The notes beneath the pieces are model-generated. The model did not search any database. It was given only the letters and a program-made list of their open reading frames with translations, and had not been told where the DNA came from. A DNA stretch of 64,000 nucleotides, taken from the NCBI GenBank assembly GCA_036522515.1, contig DATDFQ010000055.1, positions 1 through 64,000 of the forward strand, read 5' to 3'. The stretch's first letter is position 1. Every line of letters starts with the position of its first letter. Shown piece by piece: positions 25,422-33,387 of this stretch. The position numbers and the translations under genes were made by a program. The DNA comes from Bacteroidota bacterium (lineage in GTDB: Bacteria; Bacteroidota; Ignavibacteria; UBA10030; SZUA-254).

Positions 25422-26988
25422 GCTCATCGCACTGACGCTCGGGGCGTCCGGAGATCCCCTCACTGCACAGGTTACGGACGATCAGCTGCTCGACACACTC
25501 CAGCATTCCGCGTTCAGTTTCTTCTGGCAGGAAGCCAACCCTTCGAACGGATTGATCAAAGACCGGAGCGCATCCGGAGCTCCGTGCAGCATCGCCTCTG
25601 TCGGGTTTGGCCTGACCGCGATCTGCATCGGCGCCGACCATGGGTGGGTGACGCGCGAAGCGGCGCGCGACCGGGTACTGGCCGCTCTCCGGACATTCTG
25701 GACAGGCCCCCAGGGAACCGCACCATCCGGCACGACCGGCTACAAAGGGTTTTTCTATCATTTTCTCGACATGAACACGGGCGTCCGGACCTGGAACAGC
25801 GAGCTCTCGACGATCGACAGCGGGCTGCTTCTCGCCGGGATTCTCCATACGAGGGAATACTTCAACGGGAGCGACTCCGGAGAAGTGCAGATCCGCTCGC
25901 TCGCCGACTCGATTTACCGCCGCGCAGACTGGGAGTGGTTCAGAAATTTCAACGCGGGTATCCTGATGGGATGGAACCCGGGGACTGGGTTTGCCGGGTA
26001 CGGACAATGGACCGGCTACAACGAAGCGATGATCATGTACATTCTCGGATATGGTTCCCCAACGCACCCGGTCGCAGACCAGCTCGGATGGCAACAATGG
26101 ACCAGCGGATACCAGTGGCAGACGCAGTACGGCTATACGTACGTCATCTTCCCGCCGCTCTTCGGGCATCAGTACTCGCACTGCTGGATCGACTTCGGCG
26201 GCATCGCGGATTCATATATGCGTAACAAAGGGATCGACTATTTTGAGAACTCCCGCCGGGCGACGCTCGCACAACGCGCCTACTGTGCGGCAAATCCGGG
26301 AGGGTGGGCGGGCTACAGCGACACGCTCTGGGGAATCACCGCGTCGGACGACACCGGGAACACCTACAGCGCCCGGGGCGCCCCGCCCGCGCAGAACGAC
26401 GACGGGACGCTGGTTCCCACGGCGCCCATCAGCTCCCTTCCGTTCGCGCCCGAAGAAGTGATCCCCGTGATTCGCAATCTGTGGAACAATTATCGCGGCC
26501 AGCTCTGGACGCCGTACGGATTCCGGGACGCGTTCAACCTGACAGCCAACTGGTGGGGTCCGGACATCATCGGCATCGACCAGGGGCCGATCATCATCAT
26601 GATAGAAAATTACCGGACCGGCGGAGTCTGGAACCGGTTCATGCAGAACGCGGACATCCAGCGCGGACTCGCGCGCATCGGCTTTCAGCCCTTCGCGGGT
26701 GTCGAGGACCGGTCGCTCGCGCCCGCCTCGTTCGAACTCTTTCAGAATTATCCCAATCCCTTTAACGGTTCGACCGTGATCCGGTATTCGCTGCCCTCTT
26801 CCGGCTCCGTCACTCTGAAGATTTTTGACCTTCTCGGCCGTGAAATTCGCACGCTCGTCAACGGAGAGGAATCGATCGGAGTCCACGCTGTAACGTTCAG
26901 CGCGGATCCTCTCTCCTCCGGTGTCTACCGGTACCGGCTCGTCTCCCGCGGCCGGGTCGCCGTCAAACAGTTCATCCTTCTCAAGTGA
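25369..26988 (+). CDS. GH144-type glucanase with T9SS sorting domain
   Basis: Secreted glycosidase of 539 aa of the glycoamylase-like family (PF10091, CAZy GH144, whose characterised members are beta-1,2-glucanases). After a signal peptide, the (alpha/alpha)6 domain shows FSFFWQEANPSNGLIKDRS, GYKGFFYHFLDMNTGVR, ELSTIDSGLLLAG, GYNEAMIMYILGYGSPTHP (likely acidic catalytic region), FGHQYSHCWIDF and ENSRRATLAQRAY. The C-terminus is a type IX sorting domain (ELFQNYPNPFNGSTVIRY ... SGVYRYRL ... KQFILLK), so it acts outside or on the cell surface. The ATG at 25369 has AAGGA seven bases upstream; ATG 25417 is an alternative. Both lie in the repeat. Its neighbour is a second GH144 gene. Confidence 0.9.
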   Translation: MTNHRKAGFFVASLLRMTLIALTLGASGDPLTAQVTDDQLLDTLQHSAFSFFWQEANPSNGLIKDRSASGAPCSIASVGFGLTAICIGADHGWVTREAARDRVLAALRTFWTGPQGTAPSGTTGYKGFFYHFLDMNTGVRTWNSELSTIDSGLLLAGILHTREYFNGSDSGEVQIRSLADSIYRRADWEWFRNFNAGILMGWNPGTGFAGYGQWTGYNEAMIMYILGYGSPTHPVADQLGWQQWTSGYQWQTQYGYTYVIFPPLFGHQYSHCWIDFGGIADSYMRNKGIDYFENSRRATLAQRAYCAANPGGWAGYSDTLWGITASDDTGNTYSARGAPPAQNDDGTLVPTAPISSLPFAPEEVIPVIRNLWNNYRGQLWTPYGFRDAFNLTANWWGPDIIGIDQGPIIIMIENYRTGGVWNRFMQNADIQRGLARIGFQPFAGVEDRSLAPASFELFQNYPNPFNGSTVIRYSLPSSGSVTLKIFDLLGREIRTLVNGEESIGVHAVTFSADPLSSGVYRYRLVSRGRVAVKQFILLK

Positions 26989-26992
26989 CCAG

Positions 26993-28390
26993 ATGAGATA
27001 TTTCCTCCTTGCGTTGTTATTAATCGTTCCCGGCAGTTGTCCCGACAGGCGCGCGGCGCAGGATGTCGCCGGGCAGACGCCCCAATCGCTGAGCGACCCG
27101 TTCCTCGACACCCTGCAGGCGCGGACGATCAGGTGGTTTCTGGACGTCACCCCCCGCGCCACGGGGCTCACGCCCGACCGGTGGCCGGCATCCTCGCCCT
27201 CGAGCATCGCCGCCGCCGGATTTGCGCTGGCTGCGACTCCCATTGCGGTGCGGCATTCGCTGATCGGACGGGCCGAAGCCGCGGAGAGAACCCGTACGGC
27301 TCTTCGTTTTCTCTGGAGCCTGCCGCAGGACAACACGGGCGTGCATTCCGCCGGGTACAAGGGTTTCTTCTATCACTTCATCGGAACCCAGACAGGGATG
27401 CGGGCATGGAACTGCGAACTCTCGACGATCGACACCGGGCTTCTCATCGCCGGGGTCTTGTGTTGTCAATCGTATTTTGACGGCGCCGATCCCGCCGAGG
27501 GGGAGATCAGGTCTCTTGCGGATTCACTCTACAGAAGAATCGACTGGCGGTGGGCCATGGGCGACACGAGCGGGATCTGGATGGGTTGGAAACCGGAGGA
27601 AGGGTGGACCCCGCTCACCTGGCACGGCTATAACGAGGCGATGATCATTTACATCCTTGCGCTCGGATCCCCCACGCACACGGTTCCCGCGACCGTGTGG
27701 GAACATTGGACGGCCCCCTACGTGTGGCGGGAACATGAGGGCCAGGCGTATCTCAATTTCGCTCCGCTCTTCGGTCACCAGTACTCGCACCTCTGGATCG
27801 ATTACCGGGGGATTCAGGACGACTACATGCGGGCGAAGGGGATCGATTACTTCGAAAACTCGCGGCGCGCCACCTATGCCAACCGCGCCTATGCGATCGA
27901 AAACCCGGGGCGGTGGCAGGATTATTCAGACTCGATCTGGGGACTGACCGCATGCGACGGGCCGGGCGACACCACGTTCGACGTCCTCGGGCGGTCAAGG
28001 AAATTTCAAGGCTATTCCGCGCGCGGTCCCTCCGCGGAGTGGACGAACGACGACGGCACCGTCTCGCCGACCGCAGCCGGGGGATCGCTCCCTTTCGCCC
28101 CCGAGATCTGCCTTCCCGCCCTGAAAGCGATGGAACGGAGGTACGGCGGCAAGCTTTGGACACGGTACGGTTTTCTCGATGCGTTTAACCCGACCTATGT
28201 TACCCCCTCGACCCCCGGGGGATGGTTCGACCGCGACTACCTCGGGATCGACCAGGGACCGATCGTGCTGATGATTGAAAACCTCCGCGACGGGTTTCTC
28301 TGGAACGTGATGAAGAAAAACCCCTACATCGTCGAAGGATTGAAAAAAGCCGGCTTCCGCGGCGGGTGGCTGGACACGGCAAAGAAGTAG
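26993..28390 (+). CDS. GH144-type glucanase without sorting domain
   Basis: Second GH144/PF10091 enzyme, 465 aa, four bases after the previous stop codon. It shares the family motifs: GYKGFFYHFIGTQTGMRAWN, CELSTIDTGLLIAG, GYNEAMIIYILALGSPTHT, LFGHQYSHLWIDYRG, YFENSRRATYANRAYAIE, LGIDQGPIVLMIENLRDG. The N-terminus MRYFLLALLLIVPGSC is an export signal; the cysteine could be lipidated although the lipobox is imperfect. No type IX tail is present, so it is probably periplasmic or membrane-anchored and acts on oligosaccharides after import through the outer membrane. The start is the first ATG after the preceding gene. Confidence 0.9.
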   Translation: MRYFLLALLLIVPGSCPDRRAAQDVAGQTPQSLSDPFLDTLQARTIRWFLDVTPRATGLTPDRWPASSPSSIAAAGFALAATPIAVRHSLIGRAEAAERTRTALRFLWSLPQDNTGVHSAGYKGFFYHFIGTQTGMRAWNCELSTIDTGLLIAGVLCCQSYFDGADPAEGEIRSLADSLYRRIDWRWAMGDTSGIWMGWKPEEGWTPLTWHGYNEAMIIYILALGSPTHTVPATVWEHWTAPYVWREHEGQAYLNFAPLFGHQYSHLWIDYRGIQDDYMRAKGIDYFENSRRATYANRAYAIENPGRWQDYSDSIWGLTACDGPGDTTFDVLGRSRKFQGYSARGPSAEWTNDDGTVSPTAAGGSLPFAPEICLPALKAMERRYGGKLWTRYGFLDAFNPTYVTPSTPGGWFDRDYLGIDQGPIVLMIENLRDGFLWNVMKKNPYIVEGLKKAGFRGGWLDTAKK

Positions 28391-28458
28391 GGGCGGGGTA
28401 TGCCTCGCCCGTCCTGCGGAAGCCGAAAATCACGACAACATTAAAAAGGAGATCGTTG

Positions 28459-30219
28459 GTGTCCACCCTGAGTCGGAGAGCTTCCATCATAGCGGCGGTG
28501 TCGTTAGGAATGTTCGGGTGTTACTCCGCCTCCGCTCAACCCCATACCTACTGCAATCCGATGAACATCGATTACGCCTACGGGCCGATCCCCAATTTTT
28601 CCGAACAGGGCAAGCATCGCACCACCGCCGATCCGGTGATCACGTTGTTCAAAGGGGACTACTATCTTTTTTCCACGAACCAGTGGGGCTACTGGTGGTC
28701 CGAAGACATGCTTCGGTGGAATTTCGTCTCTCGCAGGTTTCTGAAGCCGTGGCACAAGGTCTACGACGACCTGTGCGCGCCTGCCACGCTCGTTTTGGGT
28801 GACACCCTCCTGGTCGTCGGCTCGACCTACACGCTCGATTTCCCGGTCTGGATGAGCACGAAACCCCGGATGGACGAATGGAAAGAGCGGGTCGATTCGT
28901 TCAAAGTCGGCGCATGGGATCCCGCGTTCTTCCTCGACGACGACGGGCGCCTTTACCTCTATTTCGGGTCGAGCAATCTCTATCCGACGTACGGCCAGGA
29001 GATCGACCGGTCCACGTTCCTGCCGATCGGTGAGCGGGTGGAGTTGATTCATGCGGACGGGGAGACGCACGGGTGGGAACGGTTCGGCGAATACAACGAC
29101 AACACGTTTCTCAACCCCTTCGTGGAGGGGTCGTGGATGAACAAACACGGCGGGAAGTATTACCTTCAGTACGCAGGGCCGGGAACGGAGTTCAGCGGCT
29201 ACGGCGACGGCGTCTACGTCGGCAGCAAGCCCCTGGGCCCCTTCACCTATCAGGCGCACAACCCCTTTTCCTACAAACCGGGCGGGTTCGCCCGGGGCGC
29301 CGGCCACGGATCCACGTTTCAGGACAGGGCCGGCAACTGGTGGCACATCTCCACGATGGGGATATCGGTCAAGAACAACTTCGAACGGCGCCTGGGCATC
29401 TTCCCGGCCGCGTTCGACTCCGACGGAGTGTTATATACGAACACGGCCTACGGGGATTATCCGTTCGCAATGCCGGGCGGAAAGGTAAATGCTCCGGAAA
29501 GCCTCTTCACGGGGTGGATGCTGCTGAATCTCAACAAGCCGGTGACGGTTTCTTCGACCCTGGGAGCGTACGATCCGAATTACGCGGTGGACGAAGATAT
29601 CAGGACCTACTGGAGCGCCGCGACAGGAGAGAAGGGCGAGTGGATTCAATCGGACCTCGGGCGCGAAAGCACGGTCCGGGCCATTCAGATCAATTACGCG
29701 GACCAGGACGCGGAATTCCTCGGCAAGCAGCAGGGGATTTATCATCAATACAAGCTCTCCTCCTCCCTCGACGGGAAGGCGTGGGAAGTTCTGGCCGACA
29801 AGTCGGCGAACAGGAGCGATATCCCGCACGAGTATGTCGAACTGGCCCGGCCGGCGCGGGCGCGTTTCGTCAAGCTGGAAAACATTCACGTGCCGACCGG
29901 AAAATTTGCAGTCAGCGGTTTGCGCGTCTTCGGAAATGGGAACGGCAAGAAGCCGGGGGCGGTCAAGAATTTCGTTGTGCTGAGGGGGCAGAGCGAACGG
30001 CGCGACGCCTGGCTCAAATGGCAATTGATGGATGACGCCCAGGGGTACACGATCTATACGGGAATCCAGCAGGATAAACTCTACAACAACATCATGATCT
30101 ACGGAAAGAACGAGTACTATTTCAAGGGGATGGACAAGAATCTCCCCTATTATTTCCAGATCGAAGCATTCAACGAGAACGGCGTCAGCGCACGCACCCC
30201 GGTGATAAAGGCGGAATAA
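28459..30219 (+). CDS. GH43-like glycosidase with CBM32 (F5/8-type) domain
   Basis: Exported protein of 586 aa. The five-bladed propeller of GH43 carries the three expected acidic residues: base D58 (TTADPVI), pKa-modulating D154 (AWDPAFFLDDDG) and acid E223 (FVEGSWMNKHGG). A discoidin/CBM32-like carbohydrate-binding module lies at about 355-490 (NYAVDEDIRTYWSA, WIQSDLGRES, RARFVKLENIHV), followed by an FN3-like tail. I chose GTG 28459 with AAGGAG seven bases upstream, opening a signal peptide (SRRASIIAAVSLGMFGCYSASAQ) with a possible lipidated Cys; an ATG at 28366 would overlap the previous gene without such a signal. GH43 usually acts on arabinose or xylose linkages, but specificity cannot be read here. 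Confidence 0.85.
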   Translation: MSTLSRRASIIAAVSLGMFGCYSASAQPHTYCNPMNIDYAYGPIPNFSEQGKHRTTADPVITLFKGDYYLFSTNQWGYWWSEDMLRWNFVSRRFLKPWHKVYDDLCAPATLVLGDTLLVVGSTYTLDFPVWMSTKPRMDEWKERVDSFKVGAWDPAFFLDDDGRLYLYFGSSNLYPTYGQEIDRSTFLPIGERVELIHADGETHGWERFGEYNDNTFLNPFVEGSWMNKHGGKYYLQYAGPGTEFSGYGDGVYVGSKPLGPFTYQAHNPFSYKPGGFARGAGHGSTFQDRAGNWWHISTMGISVKNNFERRLGIFPAAFDSDGVLYTNTAYGDYPFAMPGGKVNAPESLFTGWMLLNLNKPVTVSSTLGAYDPNYAVDEDIRTYWSAATGEKGEWIQSDLGRESTVRAIQINYADQDAEFLGKQQGIYHQYKLSSSLDGKAWEVLADKSANRSDIPHEYVELARPARARFVKLENIHVPTGKFAVSGLRVFGNGNGKKPGAVKNFVVLRGQSERRDAWLKWQLMDDAQGYTIYTGIQQDKLYNNIMIYGKNEYYFKGMDKNLPYYFQIEAFNENGVSARTPVIKAE

Positions 30220-33200
30220 TGGGCATTTCTTTGTCGTTACTGCTTCTCATCATCACCGCGCCCGCGGGATCCCAATCGAAGCATCTCGACGACTTCGAGA
30301 CCATCACGGGATGGAGGTCCATCGTCTCCGATGGCGCAAAACTGAATCTTTCGGCGAGCCCCGGCAAGGCGGGGAACGCACTCCGGATGGATTTCGAATT
30401 CGCCGGAGGCTCGGGGTATACGATCGCTCAGAAGGACTTTCACCTCGACCTGCCCGCGAACTATGAGTTCACCTTCGATATGCGCGCGGACGCGCCGGTC
30501 AATAATTTCGAGTTCAAACTTCTCGACTCGTCCGGCAATGTCTGGTGGATCAAGAGGTTGGACATCGAGTACCCCAAACAATGGACGCCCGAGCGCATCA
30601 AGAAACGCCAGATCTCGTTTGCGTGGGGGCCTTCGGGGGGCGGGGAGGTTCGCCGCGTGGAGAAAATCGAGTTCGTCGTCTCGGTGGGGACCGGGGGAAA
30701 AGGGAGTGTCTTCATCGATAACTTCAGGCTCGAGCCGATCGACGACGAGGCGGCAAAGAGCGCGCACGCCGCGTTCGCGGCCTCCTCGATGAAAAAGGGA
30801 GGCGAGCCGGTCCTGGACGAACATGGAACACTCCTCACCGGATGGAGGGGAGAGCATGATCAGGAATGGCTCTCCATCAATTTCAATTGCCTGAAAGAGG
30901 TGGGGGGGCTGGTGATCGACTGGGAGAAGGCCGGTTACGCAAGCTCCTATGACGTCGAGCTCTCGAACGACGGCAGGGAGTGGACGGCGTGCTACACCGT
31001 GACGAACGGCAACGGCGGGAGGGATTACATCTATCTTCCCGAGACGGACACGCGGGAGTTGCGTCTCAATTTCAGAAAGAGCCCGGGCGGGAAGGGCTAC
31101 GGCATCGCGCGCATGGAGGTGAAGGGCCCGGAGTTTTCCTCAAGCGCGAACGATTTCTTCTCTGCGCTCGCAAAAGACTCGCCCCGGGGATACTTTCCAC
31201 GATACTTCCTGAACCAGCAGAGCTACTGGACGGTCGTCGGCGCAAGCGGCGATACGAAGGAAGCCCTCGTCAACGAACAGGGGGCGATCGAAGTCGACAA
31301 GCTCCGTTTTTCGCTCGAGCCGTTCCTGTTTATCGGCAACAAGCTCATTACATGGAGCGACGTGTCGCTGGAGCAGTCCCTCGAGAACGGCTACCTCCCC
31401 ATCCCGTCCGTCAAATGGAAGTACGGCGGGATCGAGCTGACGGTCCGCGCGTTCTCAGCCGGCGTGGCCGGCAATTCCATGCTGCTTGCAAGTTACACGA
31501 TCGAGAACGAGGGGAGCTCTCCCCCGAAGGGGAAACTCTTCGTCGCGGTTCGTCCATTTCAGGTGAATCCGCCCTGGCAGAGGCTGAATCTCATCGGCGG
31601 GGCGGCGCGGATCGACAGCATCCGGGACGACAAGGGGCTATTGCGCGTTCAGGACAAGCTCGTCATACCCCTTTCCAACGCGTCATCGTTCGGCGCGACC
31701 GATTTTGACGGCGGCGAGATTCTGGAACATCTGAAGAACGGAACGGTCCCTCCCTCTCAGGCGGTCCTCGACTCGCGCGGCTTCGCCTCGGGCGCGCTCG
31801 AGTACGACTACGATGTCCCGTCCGGTGATTCGAAAGAGTTCCACGTCGCCGTCCCGTTCCACGCGTGGAACGGAAGCCCCTCGCCGAACATGGGCGCCGG
31901 CGCGGATCTCTACGTGAGCCTTGCCCATGACGCGACCCTACGGTTCTGGGAGTCGAAGCTGAGCACGGTCCGTCTCAATCTTCCCGCCATCGCATCACCG
32001 GTCGTCAACACGTTGAAATCGACGCTTGCCTACATCCTGATCAACAGGGACGGCCCCGGGATTCAGCCCGGATCGCGGAGCTACGAGCGTTCGTGGATCC
32101 GCGACGGATCCCTCACGTCCACGGCGCTTCTGGAGATGGGGTTGAAGGATGAGGTGAAGGAGTACTTGGATTGGTACACGGGCTATCAGTTCCCGGACGG
32201 GAGGATTCCCTGCGTGGTTGACAGCAGGGGCGCCGATCCCACCGCCGAGCACGACAGTCACGGAGAGTACATCTACGCGGTGATGCAGTACTTCGACTAT
32301 GCGAAGGACACGGCGTGGCTCCGTTCCAAATTTGATCCGGTCGTGAAGACCGTCCGCGCGATCCAGTCTCTACGCGCCGGGCGAAAGACGGAGCTCTACA
32401 GGCAGGGGACCCCCGAAGAGCGCGCCTGCTACGGACTGGTCCCTCAGTCGATCAGCCATGAAGGATATTCCTCGAAGCCGATGCATTCGTACTGGGACGA
32501 TTTCTTCATCCTCCGCGGATTGAAGGACGCGGCGGCGATGGCGGCAATTCTCGGCGAGACGAAACTCGCCGGAGAGTTTTCCGCCGAGCGGGACGACATG
32601 CGGAACGATCTCTACACTTCCATGCGGTCCGCGATGGCGCTCAAGGGGATCGACTATATCCCCGGGTGTGTCGAACTCGGCGATTTCGACGCGACCTCCA
32701 CCACGATCGGCGTCAACCCGGTAAACGAACTGGGCTTGATCCCCGAGCCCGGACTCCACAACACGTTCGAGAAGTATTACGATTATTTCAAGAAACGGCG
32801 CGCGGGCTCGATTCCCTGGGATGCCTACACCCCGTACGAGAATCGCCTGATCGGGACATTCGTCTACCTGGGCCAGAAACGGCGGGCGGAAGAGGCCCTG
32901 GAATTTTTCATGCGCGGCCGGCGACCGGCGGCGTGGAACGAGTGGGCCGAGGTGGTCCACCGCGATTCGCTCGCGCCGGAATTCATCGGCGATATGCCGC
33001 ACACCTGGTGCGGTTCGGATTTTATCCGGTCCGTCCGCTCGATGTTTGTCTACGAGCGCGAGAAAGACACCGCCCTGGTCATCGGCGCGGGCATTCCCGA
33101 AGAATGGCTGAACGGGCCCGAAGGGGTCGAGGTGCGCGACCTTCCGACCTTCTACGGATTGCTGTCGTACGCCATGAAAAAATCGGGGAAGAAGTCCGCC

Positions 33201-33380
33201 CCGATCATCCGGCTCGAGTTGAGCGGGGGCGTCCGCGTGCCGGGCGGAGGGCTGGTTGTTCCGTCGCCGCTTGAGCAGAAGCTCACATCGGTCAGGATAA
33301 ACGGCGTTCAAGCCCGGGCGACCCGGTCCTCCGAGGTCATTGTCCGCAAACTTCCGGCATCGATTGAGTTCCGGTATTGA
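30219..33380 (+). CDS. Multidomain exported (alpha/alpha)6-barrel protein, putative new glycosidase
   Basis: Exported 1053-aa protein; its start codon overlaps the previous stop by one base. Signal peptide MGISLSLLLLIITAPAGSQS. A CBM11/CIA30-like galactose-binding domain spans about 22-175 (LDDFETITGWRSI, GSVFIDNFRLEP), then a discoidin/CBM32-like domain about 190-305 (LSINFNCLKEVGGLVIDWEK, SYDVELSNDGREW), a beta-sandwich, and an (alpha/alpha)6 domain from about 600 to 960 resembling amylo-1,6-glucosidase/GH15/GH63-type barrels (SYERSWIRDGSLTSTALLEM, GRIPCVVDSRGADPTAEHDS, NEWAEVVHRD, DMPHTWCGSDFIRS). Candidate acids sit in WIRDGS and WNEWAEV. I know no CAZy family that matches with certainty. 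Position between GH43-like and GH2 genes implies a role in the same degradation. Confidence 0.75.
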   Translation: MGISLSLLLLIITAPAGSQSKHLDDFETITGWRSIVSDGAKLNLSASPGKAGNALRMDFEFAGGSGYTIAQKDFHLDLPANYEFTFDMRADAPVNNFEFKLLDSSGNVWWIKRLDIEYPKQWTPERIKKRQISFAWGPSGGGEVRRVEKIEFVVSVGTGGKGSVFIDNFRLEPIDDEAAKSAHAAFAASSMKKGGEPVLDEHGTLLTGWRGEHDQEWLSINFNCLKEVGGLVIDWEKAGYASSYDVELSNDGREWTACYTVTNGNGGRDYIYLPETDTRELRLNFRKSPGGKGYGIARMEVKGPEFSSSANDFFSALAKDSPRGYFPRYFLNQQSYWTVVGASGDTKEALVNEQGAIEVDKLRFSLEPFLFIGNKLITWSDVSLEQSLENGYLPIPSVKWKYGGIELTVRAFSAGVAGNSMLLASYTIENEGSSPPKGKLFVAVRPFQVNPPWQRLNLIGGAARIDSIRDDKGLLRVQDKLVIPLSNASSFGATDFDGGEILEHLKNGTVPPSQAVLDSRGFASGALEYDYDVPSGDSKEFHVAVPFHAWNGSPSPNMGAGADLYVSLAHDATLRFWESKLSTVRLNLPAIASPVVNTLKSTLAYILINRDGPGIQPGSRSYERSWIRDGSLTSTALLEMGLKDEVKEYLDWYTGYQFPDGRIPCVVDSRGADPTAEHDSHGEYIYAVMQYFDYAKDTAWLRSKFDPVVKTVRAIQSLRAGRKTELYRQGTPEERACYGLVPQSISHEGYSSKPMHSYWDDFFILRGLKDAAAMAAILGETKLAGEFSAERDDMRNDLYTSMRSAMALKGIDYIPGCVELGDFDATSTTIGVNPVNELGLIPEPGLHNTFEKYYDYFKKRRAGSIPWDAYTPYENRLIGTFVYLGQKRRAEEALEFFMRGRRPAAWNEWAEVVHRDSLAPEFIGDMPHTWCGSDFIRSVRSMFVYEREKDTALVIGAGIPEEWLNGPEGVEVRDLPTFYGLLSYAMKKSGKKSAPIIRLELSGGVRVPGGGLVVPSPLEQKLTSVRINGVQARATRSSEVIVRKLPASIEFRY

Positions 33381-33387
33381 CCCCACA

